A stretch of 64,000 bases of DNA from Clostridium sp. 27_14 (GCA_001916035.1 MNRQ01000020.1:62001-126000), one strand, 5' to 3'. Positions 46,486-59,648 are shown, counted from the stretch's first letter. Notes: a model not told the origin generated them from the letters alone. Made by a program: numbers and translations.

Positions 46486-47172
46486 TTATTTTACACTTTT
46501 TCTTCTTTGCATTAATGTTATTGTTAATACTATACTTGTTATTGCTGCTGTTATAAATGTTACTGTATCTGCAATATCAATTTCACCTTGTGTATATTTA
46601 TACAACATATTTACAAATGATAATCCACTTAAATTTGTATTAAAGTCTGGCAATACCCATGTAATTATAAAAAATGCTATTGATATTATTGCTGCTATTA
46701 TTTGATTTTCTGTTAAACTTGATGCAAATATTCCAAAAGCTATGTACATCATACAAAATAATAAAAATCCAAACATTGTTACTAAAGCTGTTTGCATATG
46801 TGGTGCTCCAAAATGACTTGTTATTGCAAAATACATAAAACTTATTAATTCTGTTATTACTACAACTACTGTTGCTGCTATAAATTTACCTAATACAATT
46901 TTTGTTATACTAAGTGGTGATGTTAATAGCAACTGTTCTGTTCCAGATTTTCTCTCTTCTGAAAATGATCTCATTGTTAGTAATGGTATTATAACTGCTA
47001 ACACAATTATTGTTGGTAATGAATAATATATTCGCTCTAAATTTACACTTCCTGCTCCTATAACACTAAAATAAAATGATATACTTAATGCTATTAAAAA
47101 AACTCCTATAAATATATATCCTATTGGTGTTGTAAAATATGATTTTAACTCTTTTTTTATGACTGCCCACAT
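46486..47172 (-). CDS. ABC-2 type permease (GldF-like)
   Basis: 228 residues with six membrane helices. MWAVIKKELKSYFTTPIGYIF is the typical N-terminus, and the cytoplasmic PLLTMRSFSEERKSGTEQLLLTSPLS motif follows helix 2. It forms the membrane channel for the ATPase encoded 3 nt upstream. GATG context overlaps the end of the ATPase gene, so translation is coupled. Confidence 0.9.
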   Translation of the reverse strand: MWAVIKKELKSYFTTPIGYIFIGVFLIALSISFYFSVIGAGSVNLERIYYSLPTIIVLAVIIPLLTMRSFSEERKSGTEQLLLTSPLSITKIVLGKFIAATVVVVITELISFMYFAITSHFGAPHMQTALVTMFGFLLFCMMYIAFGIFASSLTENQIIAAIISIAFFIITWVLPDFNTNLSGLSFVNMLYKYTQGEIDIADTVTFITAAITSIVLTITLMQRRKSVK

Positions 47173-47175
47173 GGC

Positions 47176-48114
47176 TTAGTTACCTCCTTCTATTAGTTTC
47201 ATAAATGCATCTTCTAGTGTTGTATCTGCTTTTTTCATTTCAAATATTGTTATATTTTCCTTAGCTAATTCTTTGAATAGTATTTTTCTTAAATCTACAT
47301 CTTTTTCAGACTCTATTAAATATTGTTTTGTTTTATCTTTATTTTCTTTTACTAACTCTATTTTGGTTATTTCTTTTATATCTTTTGCAACTTCTTCAAT
47401 TCTATTATCTAAGTCTTCAACTGTTACATATATATCATTTTTACTAGCTACTTTATTTTCCAAGTTTTCTGGCGTATCAACAGCTATTATTTTTCCTTTA
47501 TTAATTATTATTACTTTTTGGCATATTTGACTAACTTCTGACAATATATGTGAGCTTAATATTACTGTATGTGTTTTTCCTAATTCTTTTATTAAATTTC
47601 TTATCTCTGTTATTTGCTTTGGATCAAGACCTACTGTTGGTTCATCTAATATTAATATTTTAGGTTCTCCAACTAACGCTCCTGCCATACTTACTCTTTG
47701 TTTATACCCTCTTGATAGATTTCTTGTTAATTTTTTTTCTACATCTTTTAGTCCTGTTTCTTCTATAATTTTCTCTATTTTTTCTTTTCTTGTTTTTCTA
47801 TCAACCTTTTTTATTTCTGCCATATATGTTACAAACTCTTTTACTGTCATATCTGTATATAAAGGCACACCTTCTGGCATATACCCTATCTCTCTTTTAG
47901 CTTTTCTAGGCTTTTTGCTTATGTCATATCCATCTATAACTATTGTTCCTTCTGTTGGTTCTATATACCCTGTTATCATATTCATAGTTGTACTTTTTCC
48001 AGCTCCATTTGGTCCTAATAGTCCTATGATTTCTCCGTCATTTATTGTAAAGTTGATATTATCTACGGCTACAACTTTTCCGTATTTTTTTGTTACATTT
48101 TTAACCTCTATCAC
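47176..48114 (-). CDS. ABC transporter ATP-binding protein (GldA-like)
   Basis: 312 residues. Walker A GPNGAGKSTT (about 34-43), the Q-loop region, signature LSRGYKQRV (about 134), Walker B ILILDEPTVGLDP (about 152-164) and the switch His in ILSSHIL (about 190). The C-terminal about 90 residues form the extension typical of ABC-2 exporters. It is the first gene of the three-gene operon. In Bacteroidetes GldAFG supports gliding; in Firmicutes the substrate is not established. Confidence 0.93.
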   Translation of the reverse strand: MIEVKNVTKKYGKVVAVDNINFTINDGEIIGLLGPNGAGKSTTMNMITGYIEPTEGTIVIDGYDISKKPRKAKREIGYMPEGVPLYTDMTVKEFVTYMAEIKKVDRKTRKEKIEKIIEETGLKDVEKKLTRNLSRGYKQRVSMAGALVGEPKILILDEPTVGLDPKQITEIRNLIKELGKTHTVILSSHILSEVSQICQKVIIINKGKIIAVDTPENLENKVASKNDIYVTVEDLDNRIEEVAKDIKEITKIELVKENKDKTKQYLIESEKDVDLRKILFKELAKENITIFEMKKADTTLEDAFMKLIEGGN

Positions 48115-48378
48115 GGTTCTTTCCTCCTCCTCTTGGATTTCTTGTTTTCCTTATTTCCCTAGTATAATATCATTTTATATTCACCTTGTAAAGCATTTCA
48201 CAAAAAATTCACATTTAAAAACTCTTACTTATTCTTACCCATCAAAAAGGCACTGTATTTAAAATAAACTCTCCTTATTAAACATTCTTGTCTAATAATT
48301 TGAGTTCACTTCAGTAACAATGCTCTGAAAATAGTACTAGACATAAGCTCCTTTCAATTTCTTTAAAAGGACTTAAAC

Positions 48379-48528
48379 ATGGTCTTGCACAAAGAGAAAA
48401 AAAGGTGCTCAAAAGCAAAATATAGAAAATGCAAAAAAATGATAAAAGAAAAAATACCATTAGAAATAATATATAAAATAACAGAAATTTCACTAGAAGA
48501 TTTAAAAAAATTTCAAAAAGAAATCTAA
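48379..48528 (+). pseudogene. C-terminal remnant of an Rpn/PD-(D/E)XK transposase-like nuclease
   Basis: A 49-residue frame whose end (IKEKIPLEIIYKITEISLEDLKKFQKEI, positions about 48440-48525) has the helix pair seen at the C-terminus of Rpn-type recombination-promoting nucleases (x-G-x-x-x-E-x-I-x-x-x-T-x-L-S-x-E-x-I). No catalytic domain is present upstream. It is probably a decayed fragment; the assignment is by pattern only. Confidence 0.4.
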
Positions 48529-48746
48529 TTTTATATTTAACTTTATAATTTGAAATAAAACCATTAAATTAATAAAAGTAAGATTTAAACATTACAAACA
48601 TTTCTATACTTTTATTTTATAATTAATATATTTTAAAGTTTTACTATTATAAATACTTTAAATTAATTAATAATAAAACTTTAAAATTTCCAATAGTTCA
48701 AACATTTTATAATATTTCAATTTTTTAGATTTTTTTACTATTTCTC

Positions 48747-48775
48747 TTGACAGTAGCACTTTTTTGTGATATTAT
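48747..48775 (+). promoter_or_regulatory. Promoter of tRNA-Arg
   Basis: TTGACA, 17 nt, TATTAT, 18 nt before the tRNA. Confidence 0.85.
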
Positions 48776-48793
48776 AAAAATCGTTCAAGTTAT

Positions 48794-48870
48794 GGGTCAG
48801 TAGCTCAGTTGGATAGAGCACACGCCTTCTAAGCGTGGGGTCGGGGGTTCGAACCCCTCCTGGCCCACCA
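48794..48870 (+). tRNA. tRNA-Arg (TCT)
   Basis: 77 nt with encoded CCA, acceptor GGGTCAG/CTGGCCC, anticodon TCT in CTTCTAA. It reads AGA/AGG, the main Arg codons here. Its 3' side is the left edge of the accessory island, a usual integration target. Confidence 0.96.
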
Positions 48871-48903
48871 AAGGATAATATCGTCGCACCAGACGAAAAA
48901 AAC

Positions 48904-48938
48904 GATTAAATCGACTGTAAAAGGTCGATTTTTTTCGT
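48904..48938 (+). repeat. 35-bp direct repeat, left copy (possible att and terminator)
   Basis: GATTAAATCGACTGTAAA followed by a GTCGATTTTTTTCGT arm; 33 of 35 bases equal those at 60548-60582. The hairpin plus T-run is the natural terminator of tRNA-Arg, so the right copy is likely a duplicate created by integration. Confidence 0.8.
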
Positions 48939-48944
48939 GCCTAA

Positions 48945-49256
<312 letters not shown>

Positions 49257-49342
49257 TAATTTTAGAGTTTTTAAAAAAATATACTATATTGATTTATTTG
49301 TGATATTAAAAATAAGTTAATATAAATAAATTATAAAATTCT

Positions 49343-51236
<1,894 letters not shown>

Positions 51237-51334
51237 ACATTTCTTAAAACAAATTAACGTGGCACGTTTTGTTTTTACAAAGTAAAAATGAAAGAGGCGA
51301 TAGTTAATTTGAATAAATTTTATTCCAGTGGAAG

Positions 51335-51400
51335 AAAATTTATTGCCTCGCAGAGTCCCCGAATTTTGACATACTTGTCAAAATCCATAGGGGGTTAGGA
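51335..51400 (+). repeat. oriT-like repeat, copy 1
   Basis: AAAATTTATTGCCTCGCAGAG, CCCC, inverted repeat ATTTTGACA-TACT-TGTCAAAAT (51363-51384), then ATAGGGGGTTAGG. It lies about 45 nt before a MobV gene. Copy 2 at 53967-54024 shares the outer blocks but has a different inverted repeat. A conserved flank plus hairpin directly upstream of a relaxase gene is expected of an origin of transfer. Confidence 0.65.
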
Positions 51401-51442
51401 TATTTGGAAAGACAAAATCCTCTTGTCAAGGAAGTATGAAAA

Positions 51443-52777
51443 ATGAATGAGATGTTAGCCTATTCTATACATCTTGGAAACGATAAAAATAAAACTAAAA
51501 AAGCAAAAGAAATTGCAAAAAATAATCAATCAAATACAACTTCTTTTAGTAATAATTCTATTCAAAATTTGGCACAATTATCAAAAGCAAATAACCATAA
51601 TTAAGAAAATACGATAACAAAACAGAACTAATTTCCGTAATTTATGGAACAAATAATTTAGTAAATGATGTTCAAAATTTATATTTACAAGAGTTTGAAA
51701 ATGCAAGAATTGAATACAACAATAAGCAAACAAGAGAAGATAGAAAAATACAAAATTATTTAGAGCATATATCCGAAAATTCTAATAGAGATTTATGTTG
51801 TGAACTAATAATTGAACTTGGAGATATGAACTTTTGGCAAGATAAAACAAAAGAATATTGTTACAAAATGGTACAAGTTTATAAGGAACAACTACAAGAC
51901 TTTGTAACAACCGTCCCACAATTTAAAATAGCTAATGCAGTAATTCACTTTGATGAAACAAGTCCACATCTTCATATAATTGGCATTCCAATAAAAGAAC
52001 GGATATAAAAATGGAATGAAAAAACAAGTAGCAAAATCACAAATATTTACAAAAGAATCTTTAACAAGAATACAAGATAAAATGAGAAATTGTTGTATAA
52101 AGTCATTTAACAAAGTATATGAACAAGATTATCAGCTAAAAACAAAAGAAAAAGGAAAAAATCAAGACATTCCAGTTAGTCAAATGCTGAACTATAATAA
52201 AGTAAAAAAGCAATATGAAAAGAATAAAAAGCTATTAGAACAAGCAAATAAAAAGACAGATTTAGTAAATGAAAATGGCAATAATATTAAAGAAATAGTA
52301 TCTAATTTAAAGCCTAATCTAGTAAACAAAAAGAATTATACTATTTCACAAGAACAAGTAACAACTATAAAAGATTATATTTCAGATGTAGAGGATACTA
52401 CAAAATCAATGAAAAAAGTAAATGATTTAGATGTAATTATAAAGGAATACGAAAAAGATTTAAAAGAACACAATAACGAAGTTAGAGAATTAAACTCTAC
52501 TATTAGACAGAAAGATGAAGAAATAAGAGATTTAACACAAAATTTAGATATAGCAAAAAATACTATTTCAAAACAACAAAAGGAAATAAATGTATTAAAG
52601 CCATTCAAATATTTATGGAATAAACTAATAAAATTTATAAAGAATAAAGTTAGATATTCTAAAAATGAAATCTATAAAAAAGTCTATGCAGAACTTAAAA
52701 GCGATAATATTTTAAGACAAGCAGATATTGATTTTATAGATAATAAAAACACTAAAAAAAGAAACTATGAATTATAA
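51443..52777 (+). pseudogene. MobV (Pre/Mob) relaxase A, with a one-base loss and a +1 shift at CGG
   Basis: The joined protein is about 445 residues: start MNEMLAYSIHLGNDKNKTKK; the frame is lost at 51613 (CAT AAT TAA; one T missing for HNLRKYDNK) and again at 52000 (AAA GAA CGG ATA TAA). At the second site, skipping C gives GAA GGA TAT AAA AAT GGA. The relaxase motif AVIHFDETSPHLHIIGIPIKE has the metal-binding HxDExxPHxH, and KNGMKKQVAKSQIFTKESL follows. The C-terminus is a long coiled coil (about 230-380). MobV enzymes nick at oriT to start transfer. Start and homology are supported by the second copy at 59291. Confidence 0.87.
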
Positions 52778-52794
52778 AACGGAGGTAAAAATTT

Positions 52795-53123
52795 ATGATA
52801 TTAAAGTATAATAATGAAAAAGTAGTAAATTAGTAAAATATTTTGAAACATTAGATTTTGCAAATAAATTGAGATTAAGCATAGATATGCTTGAAAGTTA
52901 TCATGTGAAAGTAAAAAATGATAAAGTTTTAGAAATTTTAAAGAAATTATTGTGTGCAGTTGATGAACAATATAACAAAACAAAATTCTTAAATCTTCTT
53001 AACTATAAGCATTTACTTATGACTTCGGCACAAGTAATGGAACTAACTGAAAAAGAGCAGAATACTTTTGTATTTGAAGTATTATATAATATTTACACTA
53101 GCGTGAAAGAAAGATATTTTTAA
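52795..53123 (+). pseudogene. Small protein A following MobV, one-base loss
   Basis: ATG at 52795 after CGGAGG. The first 12 codons (MILKYNNEKVVK) end at TAG, but restoring one A in GTAGTAAATTAG (52833) joins them to LVKYFETLDFANKLRLSIDMLESY and gives 109 residues. The intact paralogue is at 59663 (shared DxxxKLRLxI motif near the start). It always follows a mobV gene here, so a role in mobilisation or its control is possible. Confidence 0.65.
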
Positions 53124-53127
53124 AAAG

Positions 53128-53156
53128 TTGCAATTTTATGTAAAATATGGTACAAT
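53128..53156 (+). promoter_or_regulatory. Promoter of the 53304 orphan gene
   Basis: TTGCAA, 17 nt beginning TTTTATGTAAAA, TACAAT. The leader is about 140 nt. Confidence 0.78.
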
Positions 53157-53303
53157 AAATATGTATAAAGTTTTTCTTTGAAATTGAGAATATTTTCTCG
53201 ATTGATTTGCTACATTATAGGTGGCAAGAAATCAAGAGTATCTCATTGAAGGGAAAAATAGTAAAACAAAAACAATAAGAACAATTTGCAGGAGGATTTT
53301 ACT

Positions 53304-53689
53304 ATGAAAGCATTTAAAACACGAAAAGCATCTGTTCAGCCGCAGTATGATTCAGCAATGAAAGACATTAGACAGGCAATGGGATGGGGATGGAAAAGTA
53401 CCCATGTAGGTTATGGAACTCTGTACCCTGAAGTTGCAGAAATGATTGCAAAGGACGGTTTTGATATCAAAATTGTCAAAAGAGCTGATGACAGTATGTC
53501 ATATAATAAGGTTTCTTGGGAAAATGCAGAAGAAGGCAAGGAGGGAACTATTACTTATGTAGATGAAACTCAGCCTCAGCCTGATTTTACAGATATCTTG
53601 GTAGGTAAAAAGATGAAGCTACTGAGGCAGAAGAAGACGAACAGGCAACCAATGAAGAAAATGAAACTGATTCTGAAGCTGAAGAATAA
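53304..53689 (+). pseudogene. Orphan protein with acidic tail, one-base loss in an A-run
   Basis: Start at 53304 (GGAGGATTTT upstream). The frame continues to 53610 (DFTDILVGKK). Restoring one A in GGTAAAAAGATG at about 53608-53612 continues in an acidic tail (DEATEAEEDEQATNEENETD, ending SEAEE at 53689). The unrestored frame gives an unlikely basic tail. It is about 128 residues with many Trp/Gly residues near 30-45 and G+C-rich codons. No family recognised. It has its own promoter and terminator. Confidence 0.65.
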
Positions 53690-53712
53690 GGCGAACACAA
53701 TGCGAAACTCTT

Positions 53713-53750
53713 AAGGAGGACTAGTATCACACTAGTTCTCTCCTTTTTAT
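53713..53750 (+). terminator. Terminator of the 53304 gene
   Basis: AAGGAGGACTAGT pairs with ACTAGTTCTCTCCTT, followed by TTTAT. Confidence 0.85.
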
Positions 53751-53966
53751 ATCATTTTATTAAAAATTTTAATTTTTAGATACACTTTTTTAAAATTATA
53801 TGTTAAAATGTATATACAGTCGATAATCGGAAACGTTGCAAGTGTGGGAGTATGTTTTTTCGCAAATAACCACAGCTAAGGCACCAACGACGTATCTGTT
53901 CGAACTAAAAGAACAGATAAATACAAAAATATCATTCAGAAATGGATGGTATTTTTTTGTTTGCAA
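53751..53966 (+). other. Leader-like non-coding region before oriT-like copy 2
   Basis: About 215 nt without a supported gene. It has TATCTGTTC ... GAACAGATA (about 53892-53920) and a terminator-like AAATATCATT ... GGATGGTATTTTTTT. The G+C-rich GGCACCAACGACG block suggests a structured RNA, but I cannot name it. Confidence 0.4.
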
Positions 53967-54024
53967 AAAATTTATTGCCTTGCAGAGCACCCATGTTATG
54001 ATAGTATGTCATAACATATAGGGG
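53967..54024 (+). repeat. oriT-like repeat, copy 2 (left half, interrupted)
   Basis: AAAATTTATTGCCTTGCAGAG, CACC, ATGTTATGA ... TCATAACAT (53993-54017), ATAGGGG. The expected continuation GTTAGG is found only at 59231, after the nested element. Confidence 0.65.
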
Positions 54025-54062
54025 AGAACGATTTAGTTAAGTACACTAAAATCATTCTCCCC
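54021..54062. terminator. Hairpin at the left end of the nested element
   Basis: GGGGAGAACGATTTAGT pairs with ACTAAAATCATTCTCCCC. It lies just downstream of the recombinase stop and overlaps the attachment arm. Confidence 0.75.
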
Positions 54063-54083
54063 ATAAAATAAGTTATTTCAATA

Positions 54084-55744
<1,661 letters not shown>

Positions 55745-55858
55745 TTATTTCTCCTTTCCTTAGACAGCTTGAAATACGATATAAAATTATAGTTTCTACA
55801 TTTCAAGTAGTGTTTATAATATACCATATCTCAAACTGGAAATTCAACACAAAAACTA

Positions 55859-56122
55859 TTACTTTTGGAAGATTTCAAAAAATCTAGTTAATATAGTGTG
55901 TTCCGAATCTTTATTAAAATAGGTATTTACCTTATAAACAGTACCTTTAATTTCTTTTTCAAAGTTCAAATTTTGTTCTGGATAAAAATTTTTTAAATAT
56001 TCTGCACGTTCTTCATCGTTCATTTTATAGAGTTTATTACAAAATTCAGTCTTTAAATTCTCTAAAAATTCGTATTCTTCATTAGTCAGTTCAATTCTAT
56101 ATATTTTTTCACTATCTTGCAT
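55859..56122 (-). CDS. TnpW-like transposon protein
   Basis: 87 residues. The end (EIKGTVYKVNTYFNKDSEHTILTRFFEI) resembles TnpW-family proteins of Tn4451-like elements (a V-x-V-x-x-x-F-x-x-x-S-x-E-T-x-x-x-K-I pattern). The N-terminal half is charged and helical. It overlaps the end of the mobV gene by 11 nt, which implies co-expression. The function is unknown in the family. Confidence 0.6.
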   Translation of the reverse strand: MQDSEKIYRIELTNEEYEFLENLKTEFCNKLYKMNDEERAEYLKNFYPEQNLNFEKEIKGTVYKVNTYFNKDSEHTILTRFFEIFQK

Positions 56123-57401
56123 TTCTGTCAGCCCTCCTTTTCTTGTATTCAGGAGAGTTTTTTAGTTTTTGCTTTTCAAGTCTTTCTTTTTCTCTAGCTT
56201 CTTCAAGAGCTTTTCTTTCAGCTTGTATTTTTTCTTGCTCAATTCTTTGTTTTTCTAACTCATCTTGTTTCTCTTTAGCAAATAGTCCTTTAAATAAGTC
56301 AAAAACTTTTTGTGGAGCAAGTTTTATAGCATGGAAGTAATCTTTCGCTTTTTCTACAATATCATCATATAGAGATTTCCACTTATCTACTGCATTTCTT
56401 AAATTATCAATTCTACTATTAAGTTCATATATTTCTTTATCTGCAACAATTCCTTTTTTAGCATATTCAGTTAAATTCTCATAATCTTCTTGTTCTAATT
56501 CAATTTTTTTAGAAAATCTCTTTTGTTTTCCTAAATTGGAAATGTTCTCAATTTGCTTATCATATTTCATATAGGAATTATAAGCAGATTCTTTTTCTTC
56601 AACTTTATTTGTAATGTTTTCTAATCTTTCAGTATCTTTCTTAATTTTAAATTGTAAATCATCTAAATGTTCTTGATTACTACCTTTTACACCACGAATA
56701 AAGTCTTTATAACCACAATCACTCATATATTGGAAAAATCGGTCTTGTAATAAGCTATATGATTTTATTAAAACTGCATTTCCTTTTTTATCATATACAG
56801 GTTTTCCTTGATTATCTAATACTTGCTCTGATTTCCATTTATTACTATGACTTACTTGATTGATTACTTCTTTTGTAGTTCCAATTAGTGCTTTGTCTTT
56901 ACATTTCTTTGTCCATTTTACTTCTTTTCTTACAACAGGGAGTGCTACAACATGTAAGTGATAATGATATATAGTCTTTCCATATTTTTCTGTTAAAGCA
57001 GTATTTATTTCATCTGCATGCATAACTGCTGATATAATGTTATTAGCTCCCATTTCTTGTTCAGCGAAGTGAAAAGCTTTTTCATAAAATTCTTTTGCAA
57101 ATTCATAACCACCATGTTTCTCAAAATAGTCAGAGTTAATATCAAATATAAGTTCATCAAAAAGTTTAGCATTTTCTCTTAAACCTCTTAATGATACTTG
57201 TCCTTTATCAAGCAACTCTTTTAATTTTTCATTATAGGTAGTTTCACATCTTTTGTAGTGTATATTATTTTGTGTTTGCTCTATATCAACATTCATATTA
57301 GAATATGATTTATTTTTTCTTTCGTTGTGTCTTTCAGCTTTAGTTATACTTGCTTTAGTATAAGTTTCTACTCTAGCTACTGAATAGTTTGTTTTGTTCA
57401 T
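56112..57401 (-). CDS. MobV (Pre/Mob) relaxase of the nested element
   Basis: 429 residues and intact. The metal site AVMHADEINTALTEKYGKTIYHYHLH (about 122-147) is the longer-loop MobV form, followed by VVALPVV. A coiled coil (about 240-430) is rich in Glu/Lys/Gln. It would nick the oriT found just upstream (57430-57660). Its sequence differs widely from the 51443 relaxase, so the two modules have different transfer specificities. AAGGATATTT precedes the ATG. Confidence 0.9.
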   Translation of the reverse strand: MNKTNYSVARVETYTKASITKAERHNERKNKSYSNMNVDIEQTQNNIHYKRCETTYNEKLKELLDKGQVSLRGLRENAKLFDELIFDINSDYFEKHGGYEFAKEFYEKAFHFAEQEMGANNIISAVMHADEINTALTEKYGKTIYHYHLHVVALPVVRKEVKWTKKCKDKALIGTTKEVINQVSHSNKWKSEQVLDNQGKPVYDKKGNAVLIKSYSLLQDRFFQYMSDCGYKDFIRGVKGSNQEHLDDLQFKIKKDTERLENITNKVEEKESAYNSYMKYDKQIENISNLGKQKRFSKKIELEQEDYENLTEYAKKGIVADKEIYELNSRIDNLRNAVDKWKSLYDDIVEKAKDYFHAIKLAPQKVFDLFKGLFAKEKQDELEKQRIEQEKIQAERKALEEAREKERLEKQKLKNSPEYKKRRADRNAR

Positions 57402-57429
57402 TTAAATATCCTTTCTTGCAGGTAGCAAA

Positions 57430-57660
57430 GAGGCGACCAAAGGGAGCTGTTACATAACTTTCTTGCGAAAGTATGTAACCCACTATGACACTTTCAAAAC
57501 TTCGTTTTGCAAAGATGTCGTGGGCTCCTTGCGGAGGGCTCATAAATTATCTAATCTAGAGATAGATAATTTATGTTTGGCTTCGCCAAAGCAAAAGAAT
57601 ATATTTAATATCATTTATATATTCTTTTGCTCATCTTAACAATTTATTTACATACCAAAA
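57430..57660 (-). other. Probable oriT of the nested element
   Basis: Upstream of the mobV start, a row of inverted repeats: TTACATA-ACTTTC/GAAAGTATGTAA (about 57450-57478), GGCTCC-TTGC-GGAG, TAAATTATCTA/TAGATAATTTA, AAAAGAATATAT ... ATATATTCTTTT (about 57592-57632), and AACAATTTAT ... ATAAATTGTT. Clusters of such repeats before a relaxase gene are typical of origins of transfer. Confidence 0.6.
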
Positions 57661-58133
57661 ATAAATTGTTAAGCTCTTTTTGTTCTGTATAAATGGAGAG
57701 GGTAGAAATTTATATACAAAAAAAGACCATAAGCGATATACCAATACTCTATTTACCCACGGCGAATACAATATTAATAAGCTCAAACAAAATTTGAGTT
57801 TTAAATATGTACTCATTTTTTTAGTGTGTATGTAAATAGAATATTGAACTTTGCACTCATGGCTTTCTTAATTACTTATAAATACTGGACAAGTTTACTA
57901 TTATTATTTTAAAATTTTCACACTTTCTAATAACCAGCTCGCAATCCCTTATGCGACTCGTTTTCGCCTGGCATCTGAGGAATTATAAAATTCCCAAGAG
58001 ATTGTCAATATTCTATATTCTTTTATTGAATACACATAATATATATCATGATTTTAGCTAAAAATCAATAAATTCTGTAAATTTTTGTAATTTTAGCTAC
58101 AACTTTGCAATAATATCGAGAATTTTGTAAAAC
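57661..58133. other. Non-coding stretch upstream of the zinc-ribbon gene
   Basis: About 470 nt. A G+C-richer block at about 57940-58005 (AGCTCGCAATCCC, GCGACTCG, GAATTATAAAATTCCC) could be an RNA structure. No gene or known riboswitch was recognised. Confidence 0.4.
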
Positions 58134-58162
58134 TTGACTTCTTATGGGAAACCTGCTATATT
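58134..58162 (+). promoter_or_regulatory. Promoter of the zinc-ribbon orphan gene
   Basis: TTGACT, 17 nt beginning TCTTATGGGAA, TATATT. Confidence 0.78.
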
Positions 58163-58234
58163 ATACATAATACTTCAGTATTGTAATAAGCAACACACCA
58201 ATTCAATATGTCGATTGACAAGGAGGATTTCAAA

Positions 58235-58681
58235 ATGAAAATTAAGACAGAAAATTATGTGTGTTCCATTTGTGGAAAGCGGAATGTAAAACTTTGGCGT
58301 CCTTATATGGACACAACTCCATTAATTTGTGCAGAATGTGCAGAAAAACGGCAAACACCATATGAGTACGAGGAAACGATTTGGCAAAAAGAAGATAACG
58401 GTTGGTATACTGGGAAATTTACTGGCAAAAAACTTCCCTTACCTAAATGGGAAGTCGATGAGAAAGGTAAAGTTCCCTCATATCAAGGACCTGGACCTGA
58501 TGGCGAACCTAGATCTATGACTGACCAACTTATTGTTGATTTGTCAGATGTTTCAACTTCATATACATCTGGAAGTACTTCTATGGTACCAGCTTGCCCT
58601 GATGAAGACGGAGAATTTTGGGGATATACTTCCGTTCCTGAAGAAAACTGCAAATGGTGGGAAGAATTGCCGACAAGATAA
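58235..58681 (+). CDS. Orphan protein with N-terminal zinc ribbon
   Basis: 148 residues from the ATG at 58235, which AAGGAGG precedes; an in-frame ATG at 58208 lies before that site. CSICGKRN and, 20 residues later, CAECAEK make a CX2C...CX2C ribbon. The middle is Trp/Gly/Pro rich, and a Ser/Thr stretch precedes an acidic end with Trp pairs. No family recognised. Codons are markedly G+C richer than in the rest of the element, and CGG is used for Arg at 58280 and 58349 without shift. Own promoter and terminator: a cargo module of the nested element. Confidence 0.75.
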   Translation: MKIKTENYVCSICGKRNVKLWRPYMDTTPLICAECAEKRQTPYEYEETIWQKEDNGWYTGKFTGKKLPLPKWEVDEKGKVPSYQGPGPDGEPRSMTDQLIVDLSDVSTSYTSGSTSMVPACPDEDGEFWGYTSVPEENCKWWEELPTR

Positions 58682-58693
58682 TGTTGGCAACAG

Positions 58694-58738
58694 TAAAAAA
58701 CGAACGTCGGATCTGAAAAGATTCGGCGTTTGTTTTTC
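58694..58738 (+). terminator. Terminator of the zinc-ribbon gene
   Basis: AACGTCGGATCT pairs, with G-U pairs, with AGATTCGGCGTT, followed by TGTTTTTC. Confidence 0.75.
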
Positions 58739-58752
58739 TATCATATTGATTA

Positions 58753-59115
58753 CTAGCAGTAGATTAATTCTTTAAATATGATTTCGTCAACTATATGCTT
58801 ATAATTATTCATAAGACCAGTCCATTTTAAAGGGTCGGTATTTTTCAAATTTTCATCAATAGGATTTTTTTCTAGCATTTGTGCCATAAGCATTTCAAAT
58901 CTTTCTTTAGCTTGTTTGTCAGTTTCTACAATATGTTTTCTTAAAGTTTTGTTCATAAACATTATTATATATTCTGCTTTCTTGTGATTCTTTAAATATT
59001 TTAATCTTAAATGCCCATATTTTCCAATAATATAATTTTTCTCATAATCTTCTTTCTCTAAATATAAGTCAGGAATGAAAAAATCTCCCTCTTTGTGATA
59101 AGTTATCTCTACCAT
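58753..59115 (-). CDS. tnpV: Transposon-encoded protein TnpV
   Basis: 120 residues matching the TnpV family of Tn4451-like elements: ITYHKEGDFFIPDLYL at the start, IGKYGHLRLKYLKNHKKAEY in the middle, and a C-terminal MNNYKHIVDEIIFKELIYC. Its role in transposition is not established. It converges with the zinc-ribbon gene and lies 110 nt from the right end of the element. Confidence 0.88.
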   Translation of the reverse strand: MVEITYHKEGDFFIPDLYLEKEDYEKNYIIGKYGHLRLKYLKNHKKAEYIIMFMNKTLRKHIVETDKQAKERFEMLMAQMLEKNPIDENLKNTDPLKWTGLMNNYKHIVDEIIFKELIYC

Positions 59116-59230
59116 AACTAAAACCTCCTAAAATTTAATTTCACTACTTTTAGAACTATAATTTTATATCTGCTAAAGCTGTCTATAAATACTAATTTTT
59201 ATAAAGTGTACTTAACTTAAGTCTACTGGG

Positions 59231-59290
59231 TTAGGACTTATGGCAAAGCCAAAGCCCTGTGCTACGAAGAAATTTCAAGGAGGTGCTTTT
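59231..59290 (+). repeat. Right half of oriT-like copy 2 and mobV leader
   Basis: TTAGGACTTATGG and following bases align with the leader after oriT-like copy 1 (TTAGGATATTTGG, 51396 on), confirming that the site was split by the nested element. Confidence 0.65.
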
Positions 59291-59648
59291 ATGGAGCAAG
59301 AATTAGCATATTCTTTTCACTTAGGTAGCGACAAAAACAAAAGTAAATTAGCAAAGAAAGTTGCAAAGGAAAATTTACCTGGTACTACTTCTCTATCAAA
59401 TAATGCAATTCAAAATGCAAAAGATTTGTCAGACGTAAATAAACACAATTTAAGAGATTATGATAATCAAAGAGAATTGATATGACAAAGATAATAACTA
59501 TAAAATAGTAAGTGATGATCTATACAAAAATGGTATATTTACTGATGATGAAAATGAAATTGCAAATAATATTGCTAGAAAAATAAAACCGAAAGAAAAT
59601 ATAGAACAAGCAAAAAATAAAAAGAAAAATAATTTTGAATTAAAGTAA
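59291..59648 (+). pseudogene. MobV relaxase B remnant (internal deletion)
   Basis: Begins at 59291 after AAGGAGG: MEQELAYSFHLGSDKNKSK, SLSNNAIQNAKDL and HNLRDYDNQRELI align with relaxase A. At 59481 the frame changes to YDKDNNYKIVSDDLYKNGIF, which resembles the far C-terminus of such proteins. The metal-binding HxDE motif is missing, so about 300 residues were lost. It is inactive, but the leader and downstream genes remain. Confidence 0.75.

Noticed and set aside
48311..48493. Minus-strand hydrophobic 60-residue frame
   Set aside because: Phe/Leu-rich antisense of a Lys-rich frame, without ribosome site; the plus-strand Rpn-like remnant explains the region better.
53600..53615. Programmed -1 frameshift at AAAAAG in the 53304 gene
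   Set aside because: The run has five A and G preceded by T, which does not fit X XXY YYZ well, and similar one-base losses in A-runs nearby suggest ordinary indels. Kept as an indel cluster instead.
57940..58010. Riboswitch upstream of the zinc-ribbon gene
   Set aside because: G+C-rich and foldable, but no known aptamer core could be recognised and it precedes the promoter at 58134, so it is not in that gene's leader.
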